NCBI GenBank assembly: GCA_022432975.1
Contig: CM039508.1
Location: 25,493,999 to 25,557,998 of the forward strand
DNA length: 64,000 nucleotides
Direction: 5' to 3'
From: Begonia masoniana
Lineage: Eukaryota; Streptophyta; Magnoliopsida; Cucurbitales; Begoniaceae
How positions within the stretch are numbered: the stretch's first letter is position 1; every line of letters starts with the position of its first letter. The translations under genes and the position numbers were made by a program. The notes beneath the pieces were generated by a model that was not told the DNA's origin, searched no databases, and was given only the letters and a program-made list of their open reading frames with translations. Positions 48,925-59,627 of this stretch are shown one piece after another.

Positions 48925-50205
48925 GTTGTACAGTTTCTCCATGATATAGAGACACATGTAGCTAACGTGATCTCTATGTCTAACACAAGGTAGAATGGTG
49001 TGTGACAATAGATTGTGGACAACGCGAGCTTTTACATTCAAGTATTTAGCTCCTGGCTTAATGAACTGCACAATGTCAGAGTTCCGATGAATTTGCCTAA
49101 TGAACTCTGTTCCCTCGGCTGTTCTGAGGATGAGACACTTCCGTTGGACATGGTAGTATCTCTTCGCCCCTTCTGCGACTAACTCGATCAACCGATTGAC
49201 CGTCTCCGGAGTAATGAGAATCTCCTTACCCAATATGTAGGTCTTAATAATTCCGGACCTCTCGGTCCAACTTATGTTCGCATAGAATAGGCGAACAATT
49301 CTATCACAGCTTTTGCCCTGCAGACTATACATCCCTTGGAGGCCGATTCTGTCGAACATCTCATTGATCTGCAAGGACTCCCTGTAACACCCGGATTTTT
49401 CGGGTTATGAGTTTTTATTTTTTAGACCTCCGGTTTTCACCGTTTAGTGCTTTAATTTGTAGAATTAGTGAGTTAAACCCATTTTGCGAGCGGGAAGTTT
49501 TATTGGGACCCCAAGGATTTATGTGAATTTTAGTGGTTTAATATTATTTTGGAGAAAACCAAATCATAGATTGTTTAATAGATTTAAGTGAAAGATCAAT
49601 AGGAGGGGCGATATGGTAATTATGCAAGGAAAAATTTTATTAAACCTAAAATTTCTTTTCTCCCCCTCACGATTTCCTCTCCAGCCGACCTCACCCTCTC
49701 CTTCATATTTTTTTTCTCTCTTCCCTTCGGCATTCCTCCTCCATTCCACGTTCTCTCCTCCAACGATCGGTTATCTTCCGATTTTCTTCAAGGTTCAAGC
49801 CCTAGGTAAGCCTTAGATGATTTATTCATTTAGTTTTCGTTTTAGGGATTGTTGTTGGTTAAGTTTTCGGTTGGAGTTATTGGGAGTTTTAGGTTTTATT
49901 GAAAATCGACCTAACTATCCAATTTATAGTTGTTTTAATGTAGTATTGATGATTGTAGGTTGATTCTTAGATTTTTTGTGGTTGGGAGGAGTGATGTTAT
50001 TAATGTTAGGTTAGAGATTTTATGCACACTAGGTGTTCGAGAAAATGCCCGAATGAGATAGTTTAGATTTCTAGGAAACTTCTTTAGCTAGGGTTATGCT
50101 AGTTTTTAATTTGGATTATTTAAGATTGATTTTTAATATCGGATTATGAAAAATGTCTAGGTGAAAGGGCTTAAAGTGAAGGCACGACGTTGCTAAGGAG
50201 CCCAG

Positions 50206-50842
50206 GTAAGTGAGTGTGTTAGGATTTCTGGCCACTAAGGCCCTACATCACAAGAATACTAGAGAGGTTTGTTTGGGTGATTGTTTGATGATTATGACTT
50301 GTCGTGTACTATGTTATGATGAATTTGAGTAGAGTGATGTTATGATGCATGATGTGTTGTTCATTCTTATAGTATGTCATTCCTATGTGAATTCATGTCT
50401 ATGCATCATGTGCACGTTTTATATGATCGAGATAAGAATATGAAATGTATGTAAGCATGATTAAGTGTGGAACGAGGTGGATTGGCCACAATTATGTTCT
50501 CAAGATTTTTGTACGGTTCGCGGATCCTCCCGCCGGTGGGGGCCGAATTGGCAGGAAGGCTCACGAATCCTCCCACTGGTGGGGGCCGGGTTGTTACTGC
50601 ACGATTAGTTCGTGGATCCTCCCGCTGGTGGGGGCCGGACTAGTCGTTACTATTATTGTCTGTTTGGACTACGATTATGATTCTTTTGCCCTTTTCTCCC
50701 CATGTCCTCCCTTAATTCATGCCAAGTAATTGATGAATAAGGATATGACCACATTTATGTGAAGCATGCATTTATGAGCATTTATATATATGTTGCACTC
50801 ATTACTAAGCATTAAGCTTATAGTTTGAACCTTATGATGTAG
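50206..50842 (+). other. predicted intron within the solo LTR
   Basis: Donor CCAG/GTAAGT at 50206, hairpin GGCCACTAAGGCC at 50230-50242 followed by CTACATC, TTACTAAGCATTAAGCTTAT near 50805, acceptor GATGTAG/GTG at 50842. Encloses the CTCCCGCTGGTGGG repeat. Splicing is inferred. Confidence 0.47.
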
Positions 50843-51289
50843 GTGACGAGTTTGAAGGTGAGGACCTCAAACCGAATGATGAAGTCTAAGTCGGGTTGCT
50901 GGATGGTGCTCATGGCGGGATTTTGTGGCTGGGCGGCGATTTGACCCGAGGGTGGTGCTTCTAGCAAGTTTGGTAAAAGTTTTTGATAGAGATGTTAAGT
51001 AGAAATGAACTTTCATAAGATCTCACATATGTTGATAAGTATTAGGATGGTTGGAGTCCTTTCTAGATTAAAGGAGATTTTATGACTAAGGGATTTTATA
51101 TCGTTTTGACTTCCGCTACGATTTACTCGTCTTGTTTTCATATGATTTTCAATTATGGATAATTTCAGGATTTAAAGCCTCTCGATTGAATGATTTAAAC
51201 TGAGTTTTGTTTGATAAATTTGGAAGAAGTTTTGTTGGATTGATGTATGTCTTATGGGCGTGGAAGAAAGTCTTGTGCAGGAACCAGAG

Positions 51290-51540
51290 GGGTAGCCGAT
51301 CGTTCGGCCAAGGGGGCGATCGATCGGCTCAAAAGTTTTAGCAAAATATTGATTCCAGAGAGGTTGTCGATCGATCGGCAAAAGTGGCGATCGATCGGCT
51401 GTAATTGTTTAAAGGGGCGATCAATCGATCAAGTGATGAGCGATCGATCGGCTGTGTTATTTTTTTGTAAGGGCGATCGATCGCTCAAGCGATGAGCGAT
51501 CGATCGGCGGCAATATTTTGGATAGAGCGATCGATCGGCT
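51290..51540 (+). repeat. GATCGATCGGC repeat field
   Basis: GCGATCGATCGGC-like motifs recur roughly every 20-45 bp (51297, 51317, 51368, 51388, 51440, 51472, 51497, 51525 approx.), separated by variable sequence, in U5 of the solo LTR. Confidence 0.8.
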
Positions 51541-52139
51541 CTTGTTTTTCTCGAATCTGCCCCTCATCTTTTTCCTTAAATCCGAGCGTGTCCTTCACTC
51601 TTATCTTTCTTCAATTCTATTAATGTTTAAGTTATTTTCTCGGGATTCCAAATGAATTTTAAACATGGTTCTCAATCGTTTTAATAGAGTTTTCTTTGAA
51701 TAGTTTTCTTTTATGTTTCAAAAAAAAAAAATAATACGAGTCAAGAATAAAGAACAAGAACACGATTATGTAAGTCGCGGCCCGTTGGGTTTCGGGTCGT
51801 GACACTCCCAGCCTGTAAAGTCCACAATCTTCGACAACGTAACCTTGCGATGTAACAAATCCAGGTCGAACTGCTCTCGACAATGCTGATTGCGAAATTC
51901 AGTCGACAAAAACTCCGACCATGGTGGAGTTGGCCTCTCTGGCCGGTTTGAGGGTCCAGCTTGTGAAGTTGAAGGTGCACGACTCGGGACAAACTTTCGT
52001 CTAACAGTCAATCTGTCTTTGTCTGCCATTTCAGTATATTCTACAATTTGAAAATTTTTGAAAAAAATTAGCCTCAAATAACTCGAAATAACTCGCAATT
52101 TCTAGCCTATTTGAAACTTTCTTTAGGGCTGTTTACCGG

Positions 52140-52875
52140 ACGGACGCTATTTCAGTGAGTCCGTCCGGTAAAAATAAAAATGGACGGATGCTCTGAAAAG
52201 AGCGTCTGACCGGTAAATTGCCCTAACGTACAGTTTCAAATAGTGCTATGATTTGCGAGTTATTTACGATAAAAATTGAACTAAATCAATCAAAATGGAA
52301 AAAACTATTACTTGAAGCATTTTTCGATCGTAAATCTGCAAAAATTTTACAAGAGGGTTGAGAGAAAATCATTTTTTGGCGCGATGAAATGTCGGATTTC
52401 AGACTCTGGTTCGATATAAATCGCGAGAACGGACGGACTCTATATTTAAGCGTCCGTCCATTTTTGCCCTAATTTAGAATGTCTGTCCGTTTATAAAATG
52501 TCTTAAAAATAACGGACGGACTCTTAAATACAGAGTCCATCCGATCCGCGCGTCAACTGCTACAGTAAAACTTACGTACGGACAGATGAACTTTTCATGT
52601 GTCCGTCAGTAATATTTACCGGACGGTCTCCATTTTGAAACGTCTATCCGGTATATGGCAACAGATTTAAAACGGACGGATGCTATTGTTTTCTGTCTGT
52701 CCGATATACGACTAAAATGGATACTGGACGCAGATCGGACAGACGGTAGAATTTATTTTGTTATATTTTTTTTGATAGTTTAATGTTTAAATTGTTAATT
52801 TTGATATTTTAAGGTTTCACGTAAAAAAAAAAATATAGTATATTTCGAGGTCGTAATCATCTGTAATTTTCCTCC
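52140..52875 (-). repeat. MULE right terminal inverted repeat
   Basis: Reverse-complement partner of the left repeat, diverged by substitutions. It contains CGGACGGACGC and GTCCGTCCGG near 52138-52170 and further copies to about 52745. Confidence 0.85.
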
Positions 52876-52884
52876 TTTTTTTTT

Positions 52885-54060
52885 TATGGGCAAACGAAAA
52901 ACTCAAGAGTTGTCTCATCGTTTCTTATCATTCCTCCTACTATTCCTTCTCCTTTGACGTTTTCTTTTCTTCCTTCTCTTTTCTCTGTTCTTTCTCTCTT
53001 CGCACCCGTTTGGTGGTGACATTTCTTGACTCCGCTGCTCTTCTTGGTGTTATTTCTCCTTTGCACTAATCTTCCGCTGCATAAGTTTTTTCCTCTCTTC
53101 TGTTCTTCGGCTTTTCCTTTATCTCTTCTGTTTGCTCTTCGTTTTGCTGCTTTTGATTTCTTTGCTGATGTTCGCGATTGTTGTTGTTTTCTCTTCGTTT
53201 TGCTGGTGGTTTCTTCTTGGCGTTGTTGTTCCTCTGTGTATTTGTTTGTATCTCTTCTTTTCTGTTCATTGGTCTTTGACTTCTATTTTAATGCTTTCAA
53301 TAATTATTGAATTCAACAACATTAAAAAGCCTTCCTAATTCTGTATTACAAAATAAAAAATTGCATTAGTAAAATAGACGTACAATAGGATAACGACCAA
53401 TCAATGGTCGCAAACACAGTAGATAAAAAAATGCTCGAGTCTTGTTAGAGATGAAGCTTAGAATGATTACAAAATTTAATGAATTTCTCGCTCTAGAGTT
53501 TTGTTGGCCAATCACTGTCGTCGTAGTTCTGCTTTTCATATTCTCCCATCTTTCTAGAACTTTATTCTTATCTTTCACCTTGTGTTTCAACGGGTTTGGC
53601 TAAATGTTCACGCATCACATTATGGACCATGCCCCCCATGAACATGAATCTTATTATGGAGATAGATATGCAAAAAGCATGTTTAATGTTATATCTTTTT
53701 GGGAGAATATATTTGAAATCAAATATTTTTTTTTATCTTGAATTTACTTTCAATTATGAACGAGGGTAAAAGCTCTTGTATATCAGATGCAGGCAATGGA
53801 AGAATTGGTTGCACCTATTCCAATTGAACCGAACTACACACAATAGCTTTCCAAAAATAAAAACACAGATGTTAACATCAGTTACTAGAAAAATTTCATT
53901 TCTCTCTTGTCCGTTGGCTATGGTTGTATAATTATTCTCGGTGAAGTACAAGAGGCCTTTCATACGGAGCATGGTTTTCAGGTTCTCTCCTTGCTTTTTT
54001 CCTGCCTATACAATTTTTTTATCCATTTACAATCATAAAAAATTCTATAAAACAAATACA
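52885..54060. other. no gene recognised
   Basis: 52900-53300 is C/T-rich and yields low-complexity open frames (53026-53310, rich in Leu/Phe/Cys) that I do not regard as genes. The rest is A/T-rich. Confidence 0.3.
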
Positions 54061-54660
54061 ATTTTAAATTTTAACATGGCACGCCCAAAGATGAGTAAAT
54101 TGCTCTTTTCTTTGACAGACAATAAGGTAGCTAAAAAGATTTCACAGCAGATTGTCGGCCAACTTTCCAAATCATAGGAAATTTCTTTTGCTTTAAGAGA
54201 TTTGCTTTCATACGACTAATGTGATATTTGATAGCTATGTTTGTCTCGTTTATATTATGACATTTTCTTTTTTGTTATAGATGTTATGAATATGCACTTT
54301 TGATACTAGAACATTGGTTAGATGCATATGAGATACAACGATCAGATGATCTAGATGAAGATATGATCAAGTGCTGTGTTTCTGGTGCAATAAGTGAGGT
54401 ATGTATTTGTAATGTATAGTATTTAAAGACATGTTTCCCTTATATATTGGAGCATTCAGTCAGACTTTGTATTTTGTTCAAGACAAAAGTTTCTAACTCC
54501 GGTTATTCAATTCATAGAAATTTACTTTTTCAAATCTACTTGGATATGGAACATCTGCTATTGACCATAGTAAATGGATGGACCACGTCTGTTGTCGAGC
54601 ACATTTCACCAGAATACCTCTCCAAAGATCAATCGTCTTAGAAAACCAAAAACATGCCGC
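54061..54660 (+). other. exon-like fragments of an unidentified gene
   Basis: 54280-54398 reads ALLILEHWLDAYEIQRSDDL after an AG (TTATAG) and ends GAG/GTATGT, which looks like an exon with both splice sites. An open stretch upstream (54076-54174, ARPKMSKLLFSLTDNKVAKK) and one downstream (about 54535-54640) could belong to it. I do not recognise the family; a remnant is likelier than a live gene. Confidence 0.3.
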
Positions 54661-54699
54661 GTACGTGCTTTGTACATGTCGAAAACTAATTTAAGATAA

Positions 54700-55680
54700 A
54701 AGGTAAAACTACAACTTAAATGTCAAACTTTGATATTTTGTTTCTCTAAAATTTTGAATTTTTTTTGTAAACAAAACGAATCTCGAACTTTGCACCGTGA
54801 ACAAATTAGACCATGTTTTTGGAAATCGATCGAATTTAAATCAAATAAATATTATAATATTTATGTTTTTTTTTTAATGATATGTTTACTCTCTTATTTT
54901 ATTCTGTTAAAATATTTGCTCAAGTATCAATCAATGATTAAGGCAATTAAAGTGTAATTAATGTAATAATTATAAATATTATATCAATTGCACTTGTGTG
55001 ATCTTTAATCACAAAAATTCATTTAACTTAATTATCTATTTAAGATGTACCATAAACTACAAATTGGATTTTGAACTTTGATAATTCGTTTATTCAAAAT
55101 TTTGAATATTTTTTAAACGAAATGAATATCGAACTTTTTTTATAAATAAAATGAATTTCAAATTTTGTACTATGAATAAATTGGACTATACTTTTGGGAA
55201 TTGGTCAAATTTAGACCAAACAAATATTATAATATTTATGTATTTTTTGTATGAAAGGTGACGTGCAAGTAGTGCAGTTAGTATACAATTTTTTAGTTTT
55301 CTCAGTTGTATCAACTCCATATATTGTGCTTTCTTGTAAGTTACAACACATAAATAGACCATTTTCTACCTTTTATTCTTTCTTCAATTCTCATAATATT
55401 TTTAATTTTAAAATTACAAAAAAATGAACCACACTGACAAAACCTAACCCAAATTGGGCTCAAACCGAGTCTAAACGAGTACCAAAAAGTCAGTTCCCTT
55501 TGGGTTGAATTTCCAAAAGCATGGTCTAATTTTTTCATGATGCAAAGTTAGAAGTTAATTTTTTTTAAAAAATGTTTAAGCTTCCAATTGAAAAAATCTT
55601 TAATTTCGAGATTCATTTCATTAAAAAAAATTAGAATTTAAGTTAAACAAAGTACAATGTTTACTTTATATTTATCACCG
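54700..55680. repeat. degenerate direct and inverted repeats, MITE-like
   Basis: AAATATTATAATATTTATG occurs at about 54845 and 55223 with similar preceding sequence (ACAAATTAGACCATGTTTTT against ATAAATTGGACTATACTTTT). A third version lies inverted at about 55510-55620 (minus strand AAAATTAGACCATGCTTTTG). It may be overlapping foldback elements. Confidence 0.5.
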
Positions 55681-56303
55681 TATTAACTATCTCGTTTTTA
55701 CTATTTATATAGTTGTTTTGAAATATTTCATGTTAATTTATCTCTATTTTTTAATATTCATTTAATTTTTTTTCTAATTGATCAAAGACTCACGAGTTCT
55801 GTAAAATACTATTGCACAAGTGTGCGATGCACATTTGTGTCGTCATGCGATACATGAGCACATTGTGACGCAACATATAATGTGTGAAAGAATTTTTAAG
55901 AAAGTAAGTCCTCGAGTGCAAACATTTTTATGTTATACTTCACAAAAAAAAAAAGAGTTCAATGTAACATAATGCTAAAATTCAAAATGTTAGCTATAGT
56001 GGAGATTGGAGAGAGGTTGCTAATTATTTACTTTCAAATAGGACTTTATTTGTTTATCTTGGTAAGAACTTAGTTATTTAACTTGGATTGTAAAATTAAA
56101 CTATGGATTAGATTTCCTTACTTTCTAGACGGTAGATTACTTTTATGTATTGCCCTATCTACTTGGGACTTCACTATGTGGCCTTGACTTTTATTTACTT
56201 TAAAGACTTCTGTTGCAAACTTAGCATTGGGCTGGATGATTGGATTCCCTTCTAAAAAATTAGATCGCCTGACCCGGTATTTCTACTCTGGCCCGTCCAT
56301 GGG
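55681..56303. other. no recognisable feature
   Basis: A/T-rich spacer. It ends ATGGG (56299-56303), the probable target duplication of the next element, whose partner is not in the window. Confidence 0.3.
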
Positions 56304-57757
56304 TGATAAGTGTGTATTTTGCACACTTATTCGTGCTTTTCATTCTTGTTTCGATTAGTTTTTCCTCGAGTGTTTGAGTTTATTTGATGTTGTTGGTGAG
56401 ATTGTGCAGGTAAGTCGAGTTTTAACAGGTAATGGCGGAATTGGTTCGAAATTAGGAAATAAAGAAGAAAATGAAGCAAAGAAGAAAAAGAGTCGATCAC
56501 GATCGATCGTGATCCGACTGCGATCGATCTTGATTCGAGAGAATTTCATTCCAAAATCCAGAGCCAGCCCGAGCGATCAGGCTTTGCACCTCGATCGATC
56601 GTGATCGAGAAAAGTTTCGTTCAAAATTTCCCGAGCCTGCCCGAGCGATCGGGCTCAGCACCTCGATCGATTGTGATCAGAGGAGATTTTCTCTCAAAAA
56701 AACCAGAGGCCGCCCGATCGATCGGGCTTTGCATCTCGATCGATCGTGATCACATTACGATCGATCGTGATTGCGGGAAATTATTAAAATTCGAATTTTC
56801 AATTTATTGATCGGGTCGATCTCAGCCGTTGATTGATGGACCGCGGCCCTAAGTTGAGTAAAGATAAAAGTCTGAACGGGAGGTGAGAGAAAGACAGAAC
56901 GGGATAGAGAGAAAAACCCTACGGAGACATCGGAGGCCGGATTGAAGCAATTGGTGAGGAACGGGCGAATTCGACGGCAACTTCACAGTGTTTTCTTTCT
57001 TCTCCTCTTTTCTTACACCATGAACTATTTTATTCTCTCTGTAGTTTTCTTTAACTTTATCATGAACTAAATCTTCTATTCTAGGGTTTCGACGTAACTT
57101 TGTTATGAATATTTATTTTTCTTAATTCAAGTTTTTAGTTTTCTGTTCCTTTTCTGTGTTGAGTAATCTATTCTGAACTTAATGCGTAGGTTTGCTTGAT
57201 CACGAAAACTAAGAATTTTAGGGTTAATTCGGAATGCGGGAGCAGAGAATTTAACCGTGCATTGAATATTTTACCTTAAAAAGGACCATAGACTAGAGAT
57301 AGTCAGGGCGTTTGAGTGGTAATTCAATTTCTTGCTCGTAATGTATTTAATTGATTGTAGGGTTAGAGACCGAGAGGTAATAACACATCAATTGAGTAAG
57401 TTTATTAATACTCGAGAGAGTTTAATAAATAACATAGAGAAATAACCATCAACACAAAGGAATATGAATTAATTACTTGAATTAGGATTAGCTAAGTGAA
57501 ATCGGAACCCTGGAATTATTCTCATAATATAATCTTAACTTTTTACATTCGAATCTGTTATTTAAATTGTTTGATTTATTTTATTTGAATTATTTTAGTT
57601 TAAAATCCAAAATCATCACACCTATTGTTTTTCAAATTAAGCTCAAAATTAGACATTCAATATTTAACACAATTATTCCTCGTGGGACCGACACTCGTGC
57701 ATACACACACTCTACTATTTTTGCGTCACGTGCACTTGCGTGTAGTTTTTCGCAACA
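56304..57757 (+). mobile_element. Athila/Tat-type 5' LTR
   Basis: 1454 bp, TGATAAGTGTGTATTTTGCA to AGTTTTTCGCAACA, followed by a primer site. CACGTGCACTTGCGTGTA lies near the end, as in the solo LTR at 24198-26913. It contains a GATCGATCGTGATC repeat field. Confidence 0.88.
56480..56790 (+). repeat. GATCGATCGTGATC repeat field, about 90-bp units
   Basis: GCCCGAGCGATC/GATCGATCGGGCT blocks alternate with CTCGATCGATCGTGATC at about 56570-56605, 56640-56675 and 56710-56750. Many are near-palindromic. Confidence 0.8.
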
Positions 57758-57763
57758 AGTTTT

Positions 57764-57781
57764 TGGCGCCGTTGCCGGGGA
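57764..57781 (+). promoter_or_regulatory. primer-binding site of Athila/Tat type
   Basis: TGGCGCCGTTGCCGGGGA, the sequence typical of Athila/Tat retrotransposons, six bases after the LTR. Confidence 0.9.
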
Positions 57782-57971
57782 GTTAATTTTGTTATTATTG
57801 AATTATTTGATTTTAGTTTATATTTGAATTTTCTTTTGCTGCTAGGCTTAAATTGCATTATTTGCACATTACAGGTGTATGCGAAAATTAGGTACTGCCA
57901 ACCTAATTTCTATCGACCTTGAAATTGAACGAACCTGCCGTAGAAATCGAAGGGAAACAAAGCAAGCAAAT

Positions 57972-59627
57972 ATGGCAGATAATCAAAATACAGATGTACA
58001 ACCGATTATCGAGACTGAGGGAGTCGGGCGATGAACATTGCTCGATTATGTTATGCCATCCATGGACGGGATTCAATCAGCAATTCGAAAACCTGCCATC
58101 ACGTGCAACAATTTTGAAATTAAGCTGGGAACAATACAAATGATTCAACAGTATCAATTTTGTAGTCTGCCTAATGAGGACCCTAAGGATCATATTGCTA
58201 GCTTCGTCGAGGTCTGTGATACTTTTAAATACCATAATGTCTCTGAGGATGCTATCAAGCTCAGGTTATTCCCCTTCACACTAAGAGATCGCGCGAAGAA
58301 CTGGTTGAATTCCTTACCCTTGGATTCAATTACCACGTGGAATGAATTAGTGCAGAAATTTCTATCCAAATTCTTTCCCTTTGAAAAGATGGCAAAACTC
58401 CTCAATGAGATCACCAATTTTACTCAATTTGATGGAGAGACAATCTATGAAGCATGGGGCCGATTCAAGGAGCTTTTGAGAAGATGCCCCCAACATGGTC
58501 TACCACAATGGATGCAAATACAGACATTCTTCATCAGCTTATCAGTTTCTACACGGACTCTTGTCAACTCAGCAGCTGGTGGATCACTATTACAAAAGAC
58601 AGAAGTGGAGGCGTTCAACCTGTTAGAGGAGTTATCCCTCAATAATGATCAGTGCCCGGTTGAACGTCAGATTTTGAGGAGGCAGCCAAATACCCCAGAA
58701 ATGGATGCGATAAAAGCATTAACTACACAAATTGCATCCCTCACTCAGCACATCCAAGGTAATCAAGCTCCAGTTAATGCAATTCATTCCCTAATCATAC
58801 AATGTCAGTGGTGTCAAGGACCACATACTAGTGAAAACTGTCAGCAAGGAAACCAAATAGCTAGTGGTTCATTTGAACAGGCCCAATATGTGGGAAACTA
58901 TAATAGACCGACACTTCAGAATTTCGGTAATTACTATAATGGGGGGCGCAACAACCACCCAAATTTTTCGTGGAAGAATCCAAACAATGCCATACAGATG
59001 CCACAAGCTAATCAACCGGGGCCTCCGTTTCCAGAAAGAAAATCTAATTTGGAGGATTTAATTGCCAAGATGGGAGAGCGCACCAGTAATATGATTGCTG
59101 AAATGGGGGAACACACAAATAAATTTATGGCTGAAACAAGAACAACCTTGCAAAACTAGTCAGCTCAAATTCGAAGTTTGGAAACTCAAATGGGCCAGAT
59201 GGCAGCCGCATTAAATGGTCGCCCTCAAGGCACATTACCCAGTTCCACTGAAGTCAATCATAGAGGCCAGTGCAATGCCATCACACTTCGGAGTGGAGCA
59301 GTGATTGACAATAGCACCAAAGAAAATAAGAAAGTGGTCGCACATGACGGAATGCATTCGTCATCATCCGAGTCCACACCAAAGGATCAAGAGCAGATGG
59401 CAGCTCCATCTCAGATATCAAAGGAGATCATCCCAAAAGTCCCTTTCCCACAACGCTTGAAAAATGCAAAGATGGATAAACAGTTTGAAAAATTTTTGAA
59501 CGTATTCAAGCAGCTTCATACCAACATTCCTTTTGCCGAAGCCCTGGAGCAAATGCCAACATATGCAAAATTTTTGAAAGAGATTCTATCACACAAAAGG
59601 AAGATAGAGGATTGTGGTACAATCGCT
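57972..59627 (+). pseudogene. Athila-type gag, interrupted
   Basis: ATG 57972 (MADNQNTDVQP); in-frame TGA at 58032; a long open part from 58038 to a TAG at 59157-59159, then 59178 onward. The retrotransposon gag core is recognisable (SEDAIKLRLFPFTLRDRAKN, LVQKFLSKFFP, YEAWGRFKELLRRCPQHGLP), with a short CxWCxxxHxxxxC-like stretch near 58805-58845 and a Pro/Asn-rich linker. The frame leading toward the protease is cut at 59627 by the foldback array. Confidence 0.88.

Larger units (their letters stand above)
49383..51804 (+). mobile_element. solo gypsy LTR inside the second MULE gene
   Basis: TGTAACACCCGGATTTTTCG to GGGTCGTGACA, 2422 bp, with exact CTCCC duplications at 49378-49382 and 51805-51809. 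It contains three copies of CGGATCCTCCCGC(C/T)GGTGGG-type sequence (50519-50635) and a field of GATCGATCGGC at 51290-51540. Confidence 0.93.
45974..52029 (-). pseudogene. second MULE gene, resembling the putative plant transposon protein family; split by two solo LTRs
   Basis: Start ATG 52029 (MADKDRLTVRRKFVPSR). Segment 1 is 51805-52029, segment 2 is 48925-49377, segment 3 is 45974-46498. Removing each solo LTR with one duplication copy keeps one frame: about 400 codons with one TAG at 46358-46360. Recognisable parts are FDLDLLHRKVTLSKIVDFTG, DRIVRLFYANIS, ILGKEILITPETVNRLIELV, NVKARVVHNLLSHTILPC and a Glu/Asp-rich, coiled-coil-like tail (MADMESVRTDIEYLSNRVHK). The LFYAN / GKE..ITPETVNRL pattern resembles proteins annotated as putative plant transposon protein; its function is unknown. 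Convergent with the transposase, like the second gene of Mutator. Confidence 0.75.
43980..52875. mobile_element. Mutator-like element with long terminal inverted repeats and two nested solo LTRs
   Basis: The left end (GGGAAATTACCGATTATG) and the right end (minus strand GGAGGAAAATTACAGATG) start inverted repeats of roughly 600-730 bp that share long blocks, for example AAGTAATAG near 44477 against CTATTACTTGAAGC near 52305. Flanks TTCTTTTTT (43971-43979) and TTTTTTTTT (52876-52884) are an approximate 9-bp duplication in T-rich DNA. Inside are a plus-strand MULE transposase remnant and a convergent minus-strand gene. Without the two solo LTRs the element is about 4.05 kb. Confidence 0.88.

Noticed and set aside
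53026..53338. Hydrophobic 94-codon frame and overlapping 68-codon frame, possible small membrane proteins
   Set aside because: C/T-rich low-complexity DNA; composition alone explains Leu/Phe/Cys richness and there is no supporting context.
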